DNA from: Sphingobacterium rhinopitheci
GTDB lineage: Bacteria; Bacteroidota; Bacteroidia; Sphingobacteriales; Sphingobacteriaceae
Direction: 5' to 3'
Assembly (NCBI RefSeq): GCF_022627575.1
Contig: NZ_JADEYQ010000020.1
Span: forward strand, 1 to 42,411
Length of the DNA: 42,411 nt
Part shown: positions 1 to 8,977 of the stretch, one piece after another
Layout: each line of letters opens with the position of its first letter
Position numbering within the stretch: position 1 is the first letter of the stretch
Notes under the pieces: generated by a model
Database searches by the model: none
Seen by the model: only the letters and a program-made list of their open reading frames with translations
Told to the model about the DNA's origin: nothing
Position numbers and translations under genes: made by a program

Positions 1-774
1 TTCGATTGCAGTAGCATCTTTACTTCGTTTGCTATAATTTATAATAATATCTTCCTTTTTATCATATTGAGGAATATCAAATTTTGTTAAAGTAGAGGAA
101 GATTCTAACTTGCCAAATATATAAAAGTCAATAATAATTTCAGGAATATCGTTTGCGTTAAAACAAAAGTAATGCAAGTATCTTTTAAGTAATTCCTCTT
201 TAAATTTTTTATCGGTTAATGAATTATAAATGTTGCTTTGTTCAAGAAGACCTGTAAATAAAACTTTTGAGTAAGTTTCCTTTTCGTTTGTTTCTCGGCA
301 ATGATTCTGTTTAACAATTGCATTATTATTTAAGAAAGGTTTGCTTTTTGACAAAATAAATTCTCGCTCAAAGTATTTATCATTATTTTTAAAAACACTT
401 TTAATTATTGTTCTATCAAAAAAGTGGACATATTGAATTCTTCCAGAACCTAAATTTTTGAATCCTTTTGAATTGTCTTTAAAAGTATTAAATCTTTTAA
501 ATTCATTCTCATTAAAGCCAATACCATTGTCTAAGATTTCAATTGCTTGAAATTCTGAGGTCTTATCTGTTAATTCGTTTGCGTAGATTGAAATTACGAT
601 TTTACCATTACCAAATTCTTTATCTTCACTTTTTTTAATTTTTATTGATTCTAAAGCATTGGTAAAAGCTTCAAAAACTGGAGATAAACTAGTTGGAGAT
701 TTTTTTATGTCACTTAAAATTCCAACAAATGATAGGTCTTGGGCAATTATATAATTAGATAAATCGTCACTCAT
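1..774 (-). CDS. GHKL/HATPase-type ATP-binding protein, 3' end outside window
   Basis: The reading frame opens with ATG at 774 and stays open to base 1, so 258 residues are visible and the C-terminus is missing. The start is pure GHKL ATPase fold. An N-box lies at residues 35-44 (E35 and N39 are the expected catalytic and Mg-binding residues). A DNGIGF motif follows at 82-87 and a glycine-rich lid, LGSGR, at 108-112. There is no sensor or histidine-phosphorylation domain before the ATPase, so this is not a normal sensor kinase. It looks more like the Hsp90/MutL/topoisomerase-VI-like stand-alone ATPases found in accessory and defence loci. The XRE-like gene lies upstream on the same strand with a 116-bp gap, so they may be co-transcribed. 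The biological role is not known from what can be seen. Confidence 0.8.
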   Translation of the reverse strand, partial: MSDDLSNYIIAQDLSFVGILSDIKKSPTSLSPVFEAFTNALESIKIKKSEDKEFGNGKIVISIYANELTDKTSEFQAIEILDNGIGFNENEFKRFNTFKDNSKGFKNLGSGRIQYVHFFDRTIIKSVFKNNDKYFEREFILSKSKPFLNNNAIVKQNHCRETNEKETYSKVLFTGLLEQSNIYNSLTDKKFKEELLKRYLHYFCFNANDIPEIIIDFYIFGKLESSSTLTKFDIPQYDKKEDIIINYSKRSKDATAIE

Positions 775-890
775 AAGTTCTGTATTTTAGTATTATTGGC
801 AACAACTTGTTTAACGTAATACATTTTACACCAAATAATCTCTATAGGCGTATTTGGCTTTGATAAATTTCTTCTAGTCGATTCATTATA

Positions 891-1178
891 CTAGTTTGTA
901 TTTCTGTCTTTTTCTTTTAAGTACTTCTCAAACTCTATAAAAAAATTAGATAAGGATATTTTCTCTAAAATGCATATAGAATTTATTGTAGATACTGGAA
1001 TATTGTATCCATTACCTTCATTTATCTTTGAAATTGTAGAAGATGATAGGTTACAAGCGTATGCATATTTGTTAAGACTAATTGGTTCTCCATTGATTTT
1101 AAATGGAGAGAAAAATCTTTGTTTTATATAATTGCAAATGCTTTTATTTAGGTTTAAAATTTTAGTTTCTATGACCAT
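891..1178 (-). CDS. Small XRE-like helix-turn-helix regulator
   Basis: A 95-residue protein. Residues about 33-75 fit a Cro/C1-type helix-turn-helix: a first helix with KYAYACNLS, a turn, then SSSTISKINEG as recognition helix. The C-terminal charged helix (EFEKYLKEKDRN) is typical of short antitoxin-like or phage-type repressors. It is transcribed towards the GHKL ATPase gene and probably controls both. Two perfect palindromes sit immediately in front of the start codon, which suggests autoregulation. Assignment rests on pattern only and the family is not certain. Confidence 0.6.
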   Translation of the reverse strand: MVIETKILNLNKSICNYIKQRFFSPFKINGEPISLNKYAYACNLSSSTISKINEGNGYNIPVSTINSICILEKISLSNFFIEFEKYLKEKDRNTN

Positions 1179-1179
1179 A

Positions 1180-1214
1180 AATATTTTTTAAAAAATATTG
1201 TTCGCTATAGCGAA
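1180..1214. promoter_or_regulatory. Adjacent perfect palindromes before the XRE gene
   Basis: Two perfect dyads lie next to each other just upstream of the ATG at 1178. One is a 20-bp A/T palindrome at 1180-1199. The other is TTCGCTATAGCGAA at 1201-1214. A half-site copy (TAGCGAA) recurs at about 1251-1257. Position and symmetry fit an operator for the XRE protein; the A/T palindrome could instead act as a weak hairpin in the leader. Confidence 0.45.
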
Positions 1215-1381
1215 TAGTTGATTTTGTTTTATATATTTGTATATCAATTAATAGCGAAACGGAAAAAGCCTATGCTTTAACCGTAACGATGTTACTCATG
1301 AACGAAAACGACCAATATTCCACATGAGATAACCGTGGGTTCGCCATTTCTATTAGATTTTTATATCTTAGCGATATTAGT

Positions 1382-1482
1382 CTAATAGGGCGGACTTCAT
1401 GTAAGTCTTTTGTGGACATAACTCTTGAGTTATGGGTGCTTGGTCGTACCGCGTTCAAAAGCTTTGGAGCTCGCCCTATTGG
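1382..1482. ncRNA. Possible structured RNA or multi-hairpin DNA element
   Basis: An 11-bp outer helix (1382-1392 with 1472-1482, one G-T pair) closes a region holding several smaller hairpins. They are GACTT/AAGTC at 1393-1407 directly abutting the outer helix, CATAACT/AGTTATG closed by a CTTG tetraloop at 1417-1434, GGT/ACC at 1442-1450 and CAAA/TTTG at 1456-1466. This multi-branched layout fits a riboswitch-like or small RNA fold, or a folded single-stranded DNA site. No known family was recognised, the strand is unknown, and an unrelated short open frame overlaps it. Confidence 0.3.
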
Positions 1483-1557
1483 TATTTAACCAGCCAATAT
1501 TGCTTATCTAATCTGCTTCTGGAGTACCATCGTTATCATAAACCATATTTATAAACT

Positions 1558-1674
1558 ATGAGAACTATGAAAACGAAAACCAACAGTACCAATACATCCT
1601 TTACTTTGATCTGTAATCAAAGCAGGATTGCTATCCATCACTTAAGAAAGAACGTTATCCGGCATCCCGAATAA
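1558..1674 (+). CDS. Possible small peptide, 38 residues
   Basis: ATG at 1558 opens a 38-codon frame, basic in character (RTMKTKTN at the start, HHLRKNVIRHPE at the end) and with one cysteine. It ends 414 bp before the TlpA start on the same strand. It has no recognisable domain or clear ribosome binding site. It could be a leader peptide, a small secreted factor or chance. Confidence 0.15.
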   Translation: MRTMKTKTNSTNTSFTLICNQSRIAIHHLRKNVIRHPE

Positions 1675-2087
1675 TAACAGCAATAAAAGACAGAAAAGGA
1701 GAGAGGGCTGCAGCCATACTTATTTTGTATGCATGAAAGCTTGCCCCATCCCGATTTGTCCGCACCGGCTCTTTTGTTACAAAGGGCATGACTCATATAT
1801 ACAGCATAGCAGATACAGGTCTTAGATCGGTTAGGTTACTTTTATTTTTGCACTCTAAAAATACCAATCTTTTCTATTCCTTCCAAGTGTTATTGCACAT
1901 ATATCTATGTATTGCTAGTCGATATGACTGGTCGGTGCTTTTTAAGTGTTCAATTTTCATAGTATTATGTTTAGTTAGCAAAGTTCTAGGTTGATGTCAG
2001 TAGTTAGTGCCGTTACTAAATACCGGCTCACTAAGACTTATAGAGACTTATCATAATATTTTGATTAAATATTTAAAACCTAAAATT

Positions 2088-3746
2088 ATGATGAATTTTT
2101 ATTGGGTTAGAAGAGGACTGCTCATTCGGCGGGTTCCTCATGCTAACATATTAAAGTCTTTATCCATATTATTTATTGTTAAAATGGGGAAATTAGCTTT
2201 AAAAGTATTAAAGACAAATGATAGAGAAGGCTATGCAAAGTATTTAGCATCGCTGATATATGAATACCAGTTGAAGTTAAAGTATGCTTTGGACGCAGAA
2301 GAGCACTTGAATTTCGAGAAACAAAAAAGATCTAGAAAAGATGAAAACTGTAAATCTTTGGAATTTAATTGGCCTTCTACTTTGATCGCTTTTTTCTATC
2401 CTTCTTTTAACAATAGTAAGGTGATGATTACTAATAATACTGTTCACCTGCTTACAGGTTTTTTACTGTTATTTACCCAATTAATTATAATACCTGTACG
2501 AGGACAAAATGTCAATAGTACTACTATTGCGAATACTCCATTAAAAATTGGAGAGAAGGTACCTGATAACTTTTGGACTAAGGAACATTTATTCTATGTT
2601 AATGGTGATACCATACGTAAGAATCTTAGTGAATACAAAGGCAAACTATTAATTTTTGATTTTTGGGCGACTTGGTGTAAGAGTTGTATCGAAGGCTTTC
2701 CAAAGGTTGATTTATTACAAAAAAAGTTTAGTCCTGATATTAATTTTATACTTGTCAATTGTTCAAAAACAAAAGATTCTAAAGACAAAATAGCATCTTT
2801 TGTGGATCGATATACCAGTTCGTATGAAATAGCTCAACCAATGTTGGTTCTTGATGAGTATTTGCAAGACCTATTTCCTCATGTAGGAATCCCGCATTTT
2901 GTTTGGATTAATTCTGATGGTGCTTTTTTAGCCAATACCCATCCCAATGAAGTTAATTATAATTATATAAGTGAAGTTTTAGCAGGGAATACTTCTGCTA
3001 TTCATCAAAAAATAGATGAACACTTATCTACAGTTTCTGCATTTGGAATAGACACTTTAGGTCTTATTCAACGGAATGTGTTTAAGAATTATGTTGAAGG
3101 TGCACAAGCTGATGCTGGAACGATTACTAGATATGGCAATTATCATAGATTTCAATTTATTAATCAGTATCTCAATTCGTTGTGTTATATGGCATATCCT
3201 GACGAGTTAAATGGAGTTCCACTACAGTATTTCATCTATGACAAGAACTTAAATGCAAATACAAAAAAGTTACTACTTAATAGCAGCCAATATGATATGT
3301 TTTGTTTTGAATTTTTGACCAATGATAAACTTGAGCATAATGATGTCAAATTTAAAATTCAGAATCTTCTTAAACAGCAATTTAATCTAGTACTGTATAG
3401 GGGCATGGCTGAAAAAGATGTATACGGTGTTCACGTAAACGATAAGATCTACCTACACCAAAGTGATGGGAAAATTGAAGAAAGACAAATGAACCCTGAA
3501 TTAGGTCCTCTATATTATAAAAACATGTCATTATATGCCTTTATTCTAGGAATGAGAGAGTATATATCACTGCCTATAATAATGGATGCAGTACCCAATT
3601 TAAAAATAGATATATATTTTTCTAAACCATTTGAGACAATGACTGAAGAGGAAATTTTGGCTTTTCTGTCCCAATATGGGATTGACTTCATTCCCAAACG
3701 AGAAAATATAGTTTATGTAGAATTTAAATCTTACAATCATGGTTAA
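2088..3746 (+). CDS. TlpA-like thioredoxin-fold protein with long N- and C-terminal extensions
   Basis: Starts at the paired ATGs 2088/2091; the frame is open further upstream only through a GTG at 2007. From 2088 the protein has 552 residues. A hydrophobic segment at about residues 115-135 (TGFLLLFTQLIIIPV) should be the export signal or membrane anchor, followed by a TlpA/AhpC-TSA thioredoxin fold. The redox motif WCKSC has cysteines at about residues 197 and 200. The last 220 residues are not thioredoxin; the final stretch (LPIIMDAVPNLKID... FIPKRENIVYVEF) recalls the C-terminal domain often attached to TlpA proteins in Bacteroidota. Unusually, about 110 residues precede the signal segment; an alternative start at 2421/2424 would give an ordinary exported protein. 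It overlaps susC by 8 nt, so the two are translationally coupled. Expected role: thiol-disulfide exchange in the periplasm. Confidence 0.85.
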   Translation: MMNFYWVRRGLLIRRVPHANILKSLSILFIVKMGKLALKVLKTNDREGYAKYLASLIYEYQLKLKYALDAEEHLNFEKQKRSRKDENCKSLEFNWPSTLIAFFYPSFNNSKVMITNNTVHLLTGFLLLFTQLIIIPVRGQNVNSTTIANTPLKIGEKVPDNFWTKEHLFYVNGDTIRKNLSEYKGKLLIFDFWATWCKSCIEGFPKVDLLQKKFSPDINFILVNCSKTKDSKDKIASFVDRYTSSYEIAQPMLVLDEYLQDLFPHVGIPHFVWINSDGAFLANTHPNEVNYNYISEVLAGNTSAIHQKIDEHLSTVSAFGIDTLGLIQRNVFKNYVEGAQADAGTITRYGNYHRFQFINQYLNSLCYMAYPDELNGVPLQYFIYDKNLNANTKKLLLNSSQYDMFCFEFLTNDKLEHNDVKFKIQNLLKQQFNLVLYRGMAEKDVYGVHVNDKIYLHQSDGKIEERQMNPELGPLYYKNMSLYAFILGMREYISLPIIMDAVPNLKIDIYFSKPFETMTEEEILAFLSQYGIDFIPKRENIVYVEFKSYNHG

Positions 3747-6700
3747 GAGTATTTTATGTGCATTATTACTATCCCTCTTTACAATTAGTCTTATATATGG
3801 ACAGATAGGTTCTCAAACTGAACTGTCCTATAAGATTGATGGATATGTATTGGATAGAATTAATAAGTCTCCAATTAGCGGTGTTAATATTCAAAGTAAG
3901 CGTTTAGCATCAAGTGTGCAAACTGACCATCGCGGTTTTTTTACAATTTTAGTTTCCTCTCCGATTGATACTTTGATATTGAAGCATATTGGTTTTGAAA
4001 ACTATTTATTGCCAATTACAAGTAGTAGTAAAAAGCCTTTAGAAGCTTTATTAACTACGAGTTCTAAAGTATTGGATGAAGTATTAATCAATACAGGTTA
4101 CCAGCAGCTTAAACCTAATGAAACTACAGGAGCTATTCAGGTATTGGATGAGAAAGCTTTAAATCAGCAGATTGGGACTAATATTTTAGAAAGGTTAAAC
4201 AATATTAGTACAGCAGTTAGGTTTGATAATGAACCTATACAGAATACTGATCTTCAAAAAACTAATATTTCTGTTCGAGGTATGAGCACTATTAATGGTA
4301 TGTTAGATCCACTTATAGTCCTTGATGGTTTCATTTATGAAGGCAATATAAACAATATTGATCCCAATAATATTGAATCTATAAGTATTTTAAAGGATGC
4401 TGCGGCAACCTCAATTTGGGGGGCAAGAGCTGGTAATGGCGTAATTGTTATCTCTACGAAAAAAGCAAAAGCTGGGGTTAATAACGAAATATCTTTTAAT
4501 AGTACTTTCACCTTGAAACAGAAACCGGCATTGTTTGATTTATATCAGCCTAATACAAGCGATTTTATAGCTGTAGAGCAAATGTTGTTTAAGTCTGGAT
4601 ATTATACTAGACAGCTGCAACGAACACCATATCTTGCCATTACACCAGCTACAGAAATTCTTTATCAGCGTAGCCTGAATACAATAAGTAGTGAAGATTC
4701 CTTACGCTTAATGCAGGAGCTTATAGCAAGCGACCTTAAAGAGTCTTATACAAAAGAGTTTTTAATACAACCCATCATACAACAATATGGAGTAGGTATT
4801 CGTGGTAATAGTGCTTTGAATTCGTATAACCTTGGGTTTGGTTATACAAATGATAAAAATGCTTATGCTAATTATTCGAATAAAATGCATATAACGGCTG
4901 GAAATAGCTATAAACCCTTTAAAAATCTACAACTTGATTTATCATTTATCTTTACAGATCAAACTGTTAATAGTGGAAGACTTCCTTACGAGTCTTTTAC
5001 ATATGGGGGGAAGAGGGTACCATATGGAAGTTTTAGAGATTTAGATGGTAATGGTTTACCTTTTTATAATTCTTATCGTAAAGAGTTTATTGATTCTTAT
5101 TTAAGTGATTATTTATTAGATTGGAAGTATTATCCGACAGAAGATTATAAGCATAGCACAATTAATACTAGGTTAAATGAATTCTATCCGAATCTAAGAA
5201 TTGGATTCAAAGTGTTACCTTTTCTTAATTTACAGGTTGCAGGACAATATCAGTATCAAAAAATAGATAATAATCGACTTCATACACAGGAAAGCTATGC
5301 TGCGCGTTTAATGATTAATCAGTTTTCTCAAGTAAACCAACAAACAGGAGTAGTTACCTATAAAGTTCCGCTGGGAGGTATAAGATCTTCTGAAAAAAAT
5401 GAGGTTTCATCTTACACTTTGAGAGCGCAAGCTGATGTAGATAAACAATGGGGTAATTATCGCTTATTGGGGATTGTTGGAGCTGAGATCAGAGAAAGTC
5501 AGTCGAATGGTGAAACATTTACTGCTTATGGTTATACCGATAATCCATTGAAAAGTATTCCAGTAGATTTTGTGAGTTATTTTCCAATCTTACCAACGAA
5601 TAGTTCGTCTACGATTTCTGGAGTACCTTTCTTTTCTAAAACTATTAATAGATTTAGCTCATTATATAGTAATTTTAGTCTATTGTATAAAGAAAAATAT
5701 GGCTTATCGGCTAGTGTTCGACGAGATGGCGCCAATATATTTGGTGCAGATACAAATGATAAATGGACACCATTTTGGTCATCTGGTTTATTTTGGGATA
5801 TCACAAATGAATCTTTTAAACCAAGCGTGTTTCAGCAATTAAAAATAAGAGCTACTTATGGTGTTAGTGGCAATGTAGATTTGCGAAAAACAGCTCTTCC
5901 TATAGCAAACCCTACAACTGGACTTTATACCAATTATCCAGCATTGGTGATTGGAAGTTTGAATGATCCATCTTTAAGATGGGAGAAAATAAGCACGCTT
6001 AATTTTGGAGTCGATTGGTCATTATTAAATAATAGACTAACGGGTAACTTGGACTATTATATTAAAAATGGGAATGATTTATACGGCTTAGATATTTATG
6101 ACTATACTCTTTGGGGAGTAGATGGAACTATTGTTAAAAATACAGCATCTATGCTATCCAAGGGGGTAGAGTTGAATTTGAACAGTATCAATACTACCGG
6201 TATAGTACAGTGGGGTACATCCTTATTATTTAGTCATAATCGAAATAAGACAACGAAATATTATAGTAGGTATGGAAGTAATATAAGTACTCTTTTGACT
6301 GATGGTAATACGATTACGCCTATTGTAGGTAGTCCCCTTTATTCTTTAGCGGCTTATAGATGGGCTGGTTTAGATGATAAAGGTAATCCGATTGGTTATT
6401 ACCAAGGAGAAGAAAGCACCAATTATAATGATATAAGATTAGAAGCTTCATCTGCTAATGCATCAAATATTGTTTATCTAGGTTCAGCGAAGCCGCAGTA
6501 TTTTGGAGCGTTAATAAATAGGTTTGACTATAAGCAGTTTTCTCTTTCGGTAAATATAAGCTATAAAGCGGGATACAAAGTACGTAAACCTGTTACTAGA
6601 AGTAGTAATCTGTATACTAGAGGAATAGCTTATCCTGATTTTGAGAAAAGATGGCAAAATCCTGGCGATGAATATTTAACCAATGTGCCATCTTTATTGT

Positions 6701-6966
6701 ATCCAATTAATGAATATCGTGACACCTTTTATGCAATGTCAGAGATTAATGTGTTAAATGGAAGTCATGTTAGGTTAGAATATATTAATCTGAGTTATAG
6801 ACCCAAATTAAAATCCTTTTCTAATCGCGGCTTTTTGGAACTATTTGCTAATGCGAATAATCTTGGTCTGTTATGGACAGCCAACGATGAAGGATTTGAT
6901 CCAGAGTATAAATATAATCTAAAACCTCAAAGAGGATTTGGGTTTGGTTTTAGAGCTAATTTTTAA
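3739..6966 (+). CDS. SusC/RagA-family TonB-linked outer membrane channel
   Basis: 1075 residues, within the usual SusC size. An N-terminal signal peptide (residues 1-21) is followed by a carboxypeptidase-regulatory-like beta domain (about 30-110: VLDRINKSPISGVNIQ...). The TonB plug contains the family signature SVRGMSTING...PLIVLDG and a KDAAATSIWGARAGNGVIVI block. The remaining 800 residues form the beta barrel, which ends on phenylalanine (FGFRANF), the usual outer-membrane assembly signal. It takes up a ligand held by the SusD partner encoded 9 bp downstream. No glycoside hydrolase or protease genes lie nearby, so a glycan substrate is not indicated. The redox neighbours suggest a peptide or protein ligand, which is inference. 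Confidence 0.93.
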   Translation: MVKSILCALLLSLFTISLIYGQIGSQTELSYKIDGYVLDRINKSPISGVNIQSKRLASSVQTDHRGFFTILVSSPIDTLILKHIGFENYLLPITSSSKKPLEALLTTSSKVLDEVLINTGYQQLKPNETTGAIQVLDEKALNQQIGTNILERLNNISTAVRFDNEPIQNTDLQKTNISVRGMSTINGMLDPLIVLDGFIYEGNINNIDPNNIESISILKDAAATSIWGARAGNGVIVISTKKAKAGVNNEISFNSTFTLKQKPALFDLYQPNTSDFIAVEQMLFKSGYYTRQLQRTPYLAITPATEILYQRSLNTISSEDSLRLMQELIASDLKESYTKEFLIQPIIQQYGVGIRGNSALNSYNLGFGYTNDKNAYANYSNKMHITAGNSYKPFKNLQLDLSFIFTDQTVNSGRLPYESFTYGGKRVPYGSFRDLDGNGLPFYNSYRKEFIDSYLSDYLLDWKYYPTEDYKHSTINTRLNEFYPNLRIGFKVLPFLNLQVAGQYQYQKIDNNRLHTQESYAARLMINQFSQVNQQTGVVTYKVPLGGIRSSEKNEVSSYTLRAQADVDKQWGNYRLLGIVGAEIRESQSNGETFTAYGYTDNPLKSIPVDFVSYFPILPTNSSSTISGVPFFSKTINRFSSLYSNFSLLYKEKYGLSASVRRDGANIFGADTNDKWTPFWSSGLFWDITNESFKPSVFQQLKIRATYGVSGNVDLRKTALPIANPTTGLYTNYPALVIGSLNDPSLRWEKISTLNFGVDWSLLNNRLTGNLDYYIKNGNDLYGLDIYDYTLWGVDGTIVKNTASMLSKGVELNLNSINTTGIVQWGTSLLFSHNRNKTTKYYSRYGSNISTLLTDGNTITPIVGSPLYSLAAYRWAGLDDKGNPIGYYQGEESTNYNDIRLEASSANASNIVYLGSAKPQYFGALINRFDYKQFSLSVNISYKAGYKVRKPVTRSSNLYTRGIAYPDFEKRWQNPGDEYLTNVPSLLYPINEYRDTFYAMSEINVLNGSHVRLEYINLSYRPKLKSFSNRGFLELFANANNLGLLWTANDEGFDPEYKYNLKPQRGFGFGFRANF

Positions 6967-6975
6967 ATTATCATT

Positions 6976-8325
6976 ATGAAAAAGCAAACATATATACTAC
7001 TATTCTTGCCATTATTTCTAATGTTAGGATGCAATAAGTATTTGGATCTTCAATCCAATAATGCATTAGTCGTTCCAAAATCACTTGACGACTTTCAAAA
7101 GCTTTTAGATGCAAATAGTTTCATTAATTTTAATATGTGCTCTAATGGAGAAATATCAGCTGATGATTACTTTTTAAAAACAACAGTTTTTGAACAATTT
7201 TCTGACGATGCTAGGGATTTATACCTTTGGAGGAATTTTAATTATTTATTCAATAATGATTGGGCGAAAGCTTATATTCCAATATATACTTCGAATTTAG
7301 TATTAGAAGGTTTAGAAAAACTCGCCATAACGGAATCAAATAAAGATGAATTTAATAGGATTAAAGGATCTGCACTATATGTAAGAGGAAGTCAACTGCT
7401 TAGTTTAGTATGGGTATTTGCTAAAGCATATAATCCAAATACCAGTTCTAGTGATCTGGGAGTTGTTCTTCGTAGTAGCTCAAATCCTAATGAAACTTCC
7501 AAGAGAGCTTCTGTAGAGGAATCGTATAATTTTATACTAAATGACTTAAAAGATGCTGTTAAATATCTACCAAAAGTATCAACTCATGTAATGAGACCCT
7601 CGCAAAGTGCAGCTTTTGCTTCACTAGCAAGGACATATCTTAGTATGTCAGTATATGATTCTGCTTATTATTATGCCGATAAAGCATTAGAAAGTAATAA
7701 TGAGTTAATTGATTTTAATCAATTAACAAAAACTAGCCCTTATCCATTGGAAAGGTTTAATAAGGAGACTATATACTATGCTCAATTAGCTCCTATGTAT
7801 CCTAATATTCATCCTTTTTATGCTTCGATTGATACACTTTTATATAATTCTTATCATGTAGATGATTTAAGGAAGGATATATACTTTAGTCAAACTGGGG
7901 ATGGTTATTTTCAATTTAAAGGTAGTTATTGTGGTTCAATTGATTTATTTGGCGGTATTGCAACAGATGAGTTGTATTTAATCAGAGCAGAGAGTGCTGC
8001 AAGATTAAATAATATATCAAGTGCATTAAATGATTTAAATACGTTGTTACAAAAGCGTTGGATAACTGGTAGGTATGTTGCTCTAGCAACTGACGATAAT
8101 GATGTTTTAGTTAATACTATTCTTGAAGAGCGAAGAAAGGAATTATTGATGAGGGGCCTACGCTGGATTGACATTAAGCGTCTAAATGTGTTAAATGGAT
8201 CAATTTCTATCGTGAGAAAGTTGAATGGTGAAACTTATACGCTTCCTGCAAATGATAATAGATTTGCATTACCGCTGCCACAAGACGTAATACAATCATC
8301 TGGAATGCCTCAAAATCCGTACTAA
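6976..8325 (+). CDS. SusD/RagB-family surface lipoprotein
   Basis: 449 residues with a lipoprotein signal ending LMLGC (lipid-modified Cys19) and the usual NKYLDLQ start of mature SusD proteins. The tetratricopeptide-like body (YVRGSQLLSLVWVFAKAY, RTYLSM) and the C-terminal EERRKELLMRGLRWIDIKRLN block are family hallmarks. It caps the SusC channel and binds its ligand. Third gene of the tlpA-susC-susD operon and directly followed by the terminator at 8334-8363. Confidence 0.93.
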   Translation: MKKQTYILLFLPLFLMLGCNKYLDLQSNNALVVPKSLDDFQKLLDANSFINFNMCSNGEISADDYFLKTTVFEQFSDDARDLYLWRNFNYLFNNDWAKAYIPIYTSNLVLEGLEKLAITESNKDEFNRIKGSALYVRGSQLLSLVWVFAKAYNPNTSSSDLGVVLRSSSNPNETSKRASVEESYNFILNDLKDAVKYLPKVSTHVMRPSQSAAFASLARTYLSMSVYDSAYYYADKALESNNELIDFNQLTKTSPYPLERFNKETIYYAQLAPMYPNIHPFYASIDTLLYNSYHVDDLRKDIYFSQTGDGYFQFKGSYCGSIDLFGGIATDELYLIRAESAARLNNISSALNDLNTLLQKRWITGRYVALATDDNDVLVNTILEERRKELLMRGLRWIDIKRLNVLNGSISIVRKLNGETYTLPANDNRFALPLPQDVIQSSGMPQNPY

Positions 8326-8333
8326 AAGAATAG

Positions 8334-8363
8334 AAATGATCCCCGATTAGGGGATCATTTTTT
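8334..8363. terminator. Bidirectional intrinsic terminator
   Basis: Perfect 11-bp arms (AAATGATCCCC at 8334-8344 and its complement at 8350-8360) around a GATTA loop. T residues follow on the plus strand and A residues precede it, giving a T-run for the minus strand. It sits exactly between the convergent susD gene and the DUF6520-like gene. Confidence 0.9.
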
Positions 8364-8371
8364 GCTTTAGA

Positions 8372-8764
8372 CTAGTTTCTATTTTGTGCATTCAAAGGAG
8401 TGCTGCTCGAGCCACCGGATTTATTAGGGATATAATTATTCGGTGTTGTTAATTGGGCACTTAATTGAAATTTTGAAGGATCTAATTCTTGAATTGATGG
8501 ATTCTCTGGTGAAGGACTAAGGTCTGTTTGTTCAACGATCATAGCACAAGCACGAGTGGAACCAGTGTTACATGTAAGTCCATTAGGTTGATCATTCCAA
8601 AACGACTCATCTGCTACTTCAGCTGGGTTTGAGGAATCTCCATGGAAATAGATTGTTACAGGAGCTAAAAGTGATTCTTTTTTAGTAAATGACATCAATG
8701 TCATTGATCCAATTGCAATAACTAAGGCTACCAAAGCCATTGCATAATTTTTGATTTTTTTCAT
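8372..8764 (-). CDS. DUF6520-like small exported protein with two cysteines
   Basis: 130 residues. An N-terminal hydrophobic signal or anchor (residues about 7-26: YAMALVALVIAIGSMTLMSF) is preceded by KKIKN. After it come VTIYFHGDSSNPAEV, then FWNDQP and a C-x(6)-C pair (TCNTGSTRACAM), then a proline/serine-rich, low-complexity tail. This order matches my memory of DUF6520-family proteins of Bacteroidota, whose function is unknown. The two cysteines could form a disulfide made or broken by the MauE-like and TlpA-like neighbours. Fourth gene of the minus arm, 213 bp after mauE, probably with its own promoter. The name is by recollection of the family pattern. Confidence 0.7.
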   Translation of the reverse strand: MKKIKNYAMALVALVIAIGSMTLMSFTKKESLLAPVTIYFHGDSSNPAEVADESFWNDQPNGLTCNTGSTRACAMIVEQTDLSPSPENPSIQELDPSKFQLSAQLTTPNNYIPNKSGGSSSTPLNAQNRN

Positions 8765-8801
8765 AGTAATTGATTTACTGTGGTTATTTGTTTTATTTAA
8801 T

Positions 8802-8825
8802 TGGACTAGCTTGTAGGTTAGTCCA
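8802..8825. promoter_or_regulatory. Inverted repeat in the leader of the DUF6520-like gene
   Basis: TGGACTA and TAGTCCA face each other 10 bp apart, 38 bp upstream of the start codon at 8764. A second dyad, CCTAGA-A-TCTAGG, lies at 8928-8940. They may be an mRNA leader hairpin and an operator, respectively; the 213-bp spacer holds no gene. Confidence 0.35.
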
Positions 8826-8977
8826 TTTTGGTTATCCTGTAGCTTTCATTTTTTGTACGATGCCTGAAAGTATACTTTTAGATAACTAGAAGACCATTTG
8901 GCTGGCGATGCCCTTTGCCTAAATTAACCTAGAATCTAGGCGCCGCTTTGATTGTATATTTAGTTGTATATAGAATT

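Larger units (their letters stand above)
1215..2087. other. Gene-poor region between the XRE gene and the TlpA gene
   Basis: About 870 bp without a convincing large gene. It contains the multi-stem structure at 1382-1482, an inverted CTCATG/CATGAG pair at about 1295-1327, a possible 38-codon reading frame at 1558-1674, a GGCTGCAGCC palindrome near 1707 and a 13-bp motif at 1985-1997 that recurs at 10631. The short open frames on both strands (for example 62 codons at 1270-1458 minus, 68 codons at 1788-1994 plus) have no recognisable domains. The last part must hold the promoter of the tlpA-susCD arm, but no clear Bacteroidota -7/-33 pair could be fixed. Confidence 0.5.

Noticed and set aside
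1206..1250. Bacteroidota -33/-7 promoter on the plus strand (TATATTTG near 1232)
   Set aside because: The only TTTG upstream is far too close for the required spacing and no plus-strand gene follows nearby.
1270..1458. 62-codon minus-strand frame over the multi-stem structure
   Set aside because: No domain, no start context, and it lies across the inverted repeats, which explain the sequence better.
1788..1994. 68-codon plus-strand frame before the TlpA gene
   Set aside because: Hydrophobic translation of AT-rich DNA, no ribosome binding site, no recognisable family.
2007..2087. Upstream extension of the TlpA protein from GTG at 2007
   Set aside because: A double ATG at 2088/2091 is the more natural start and the added residues resemble nothing.
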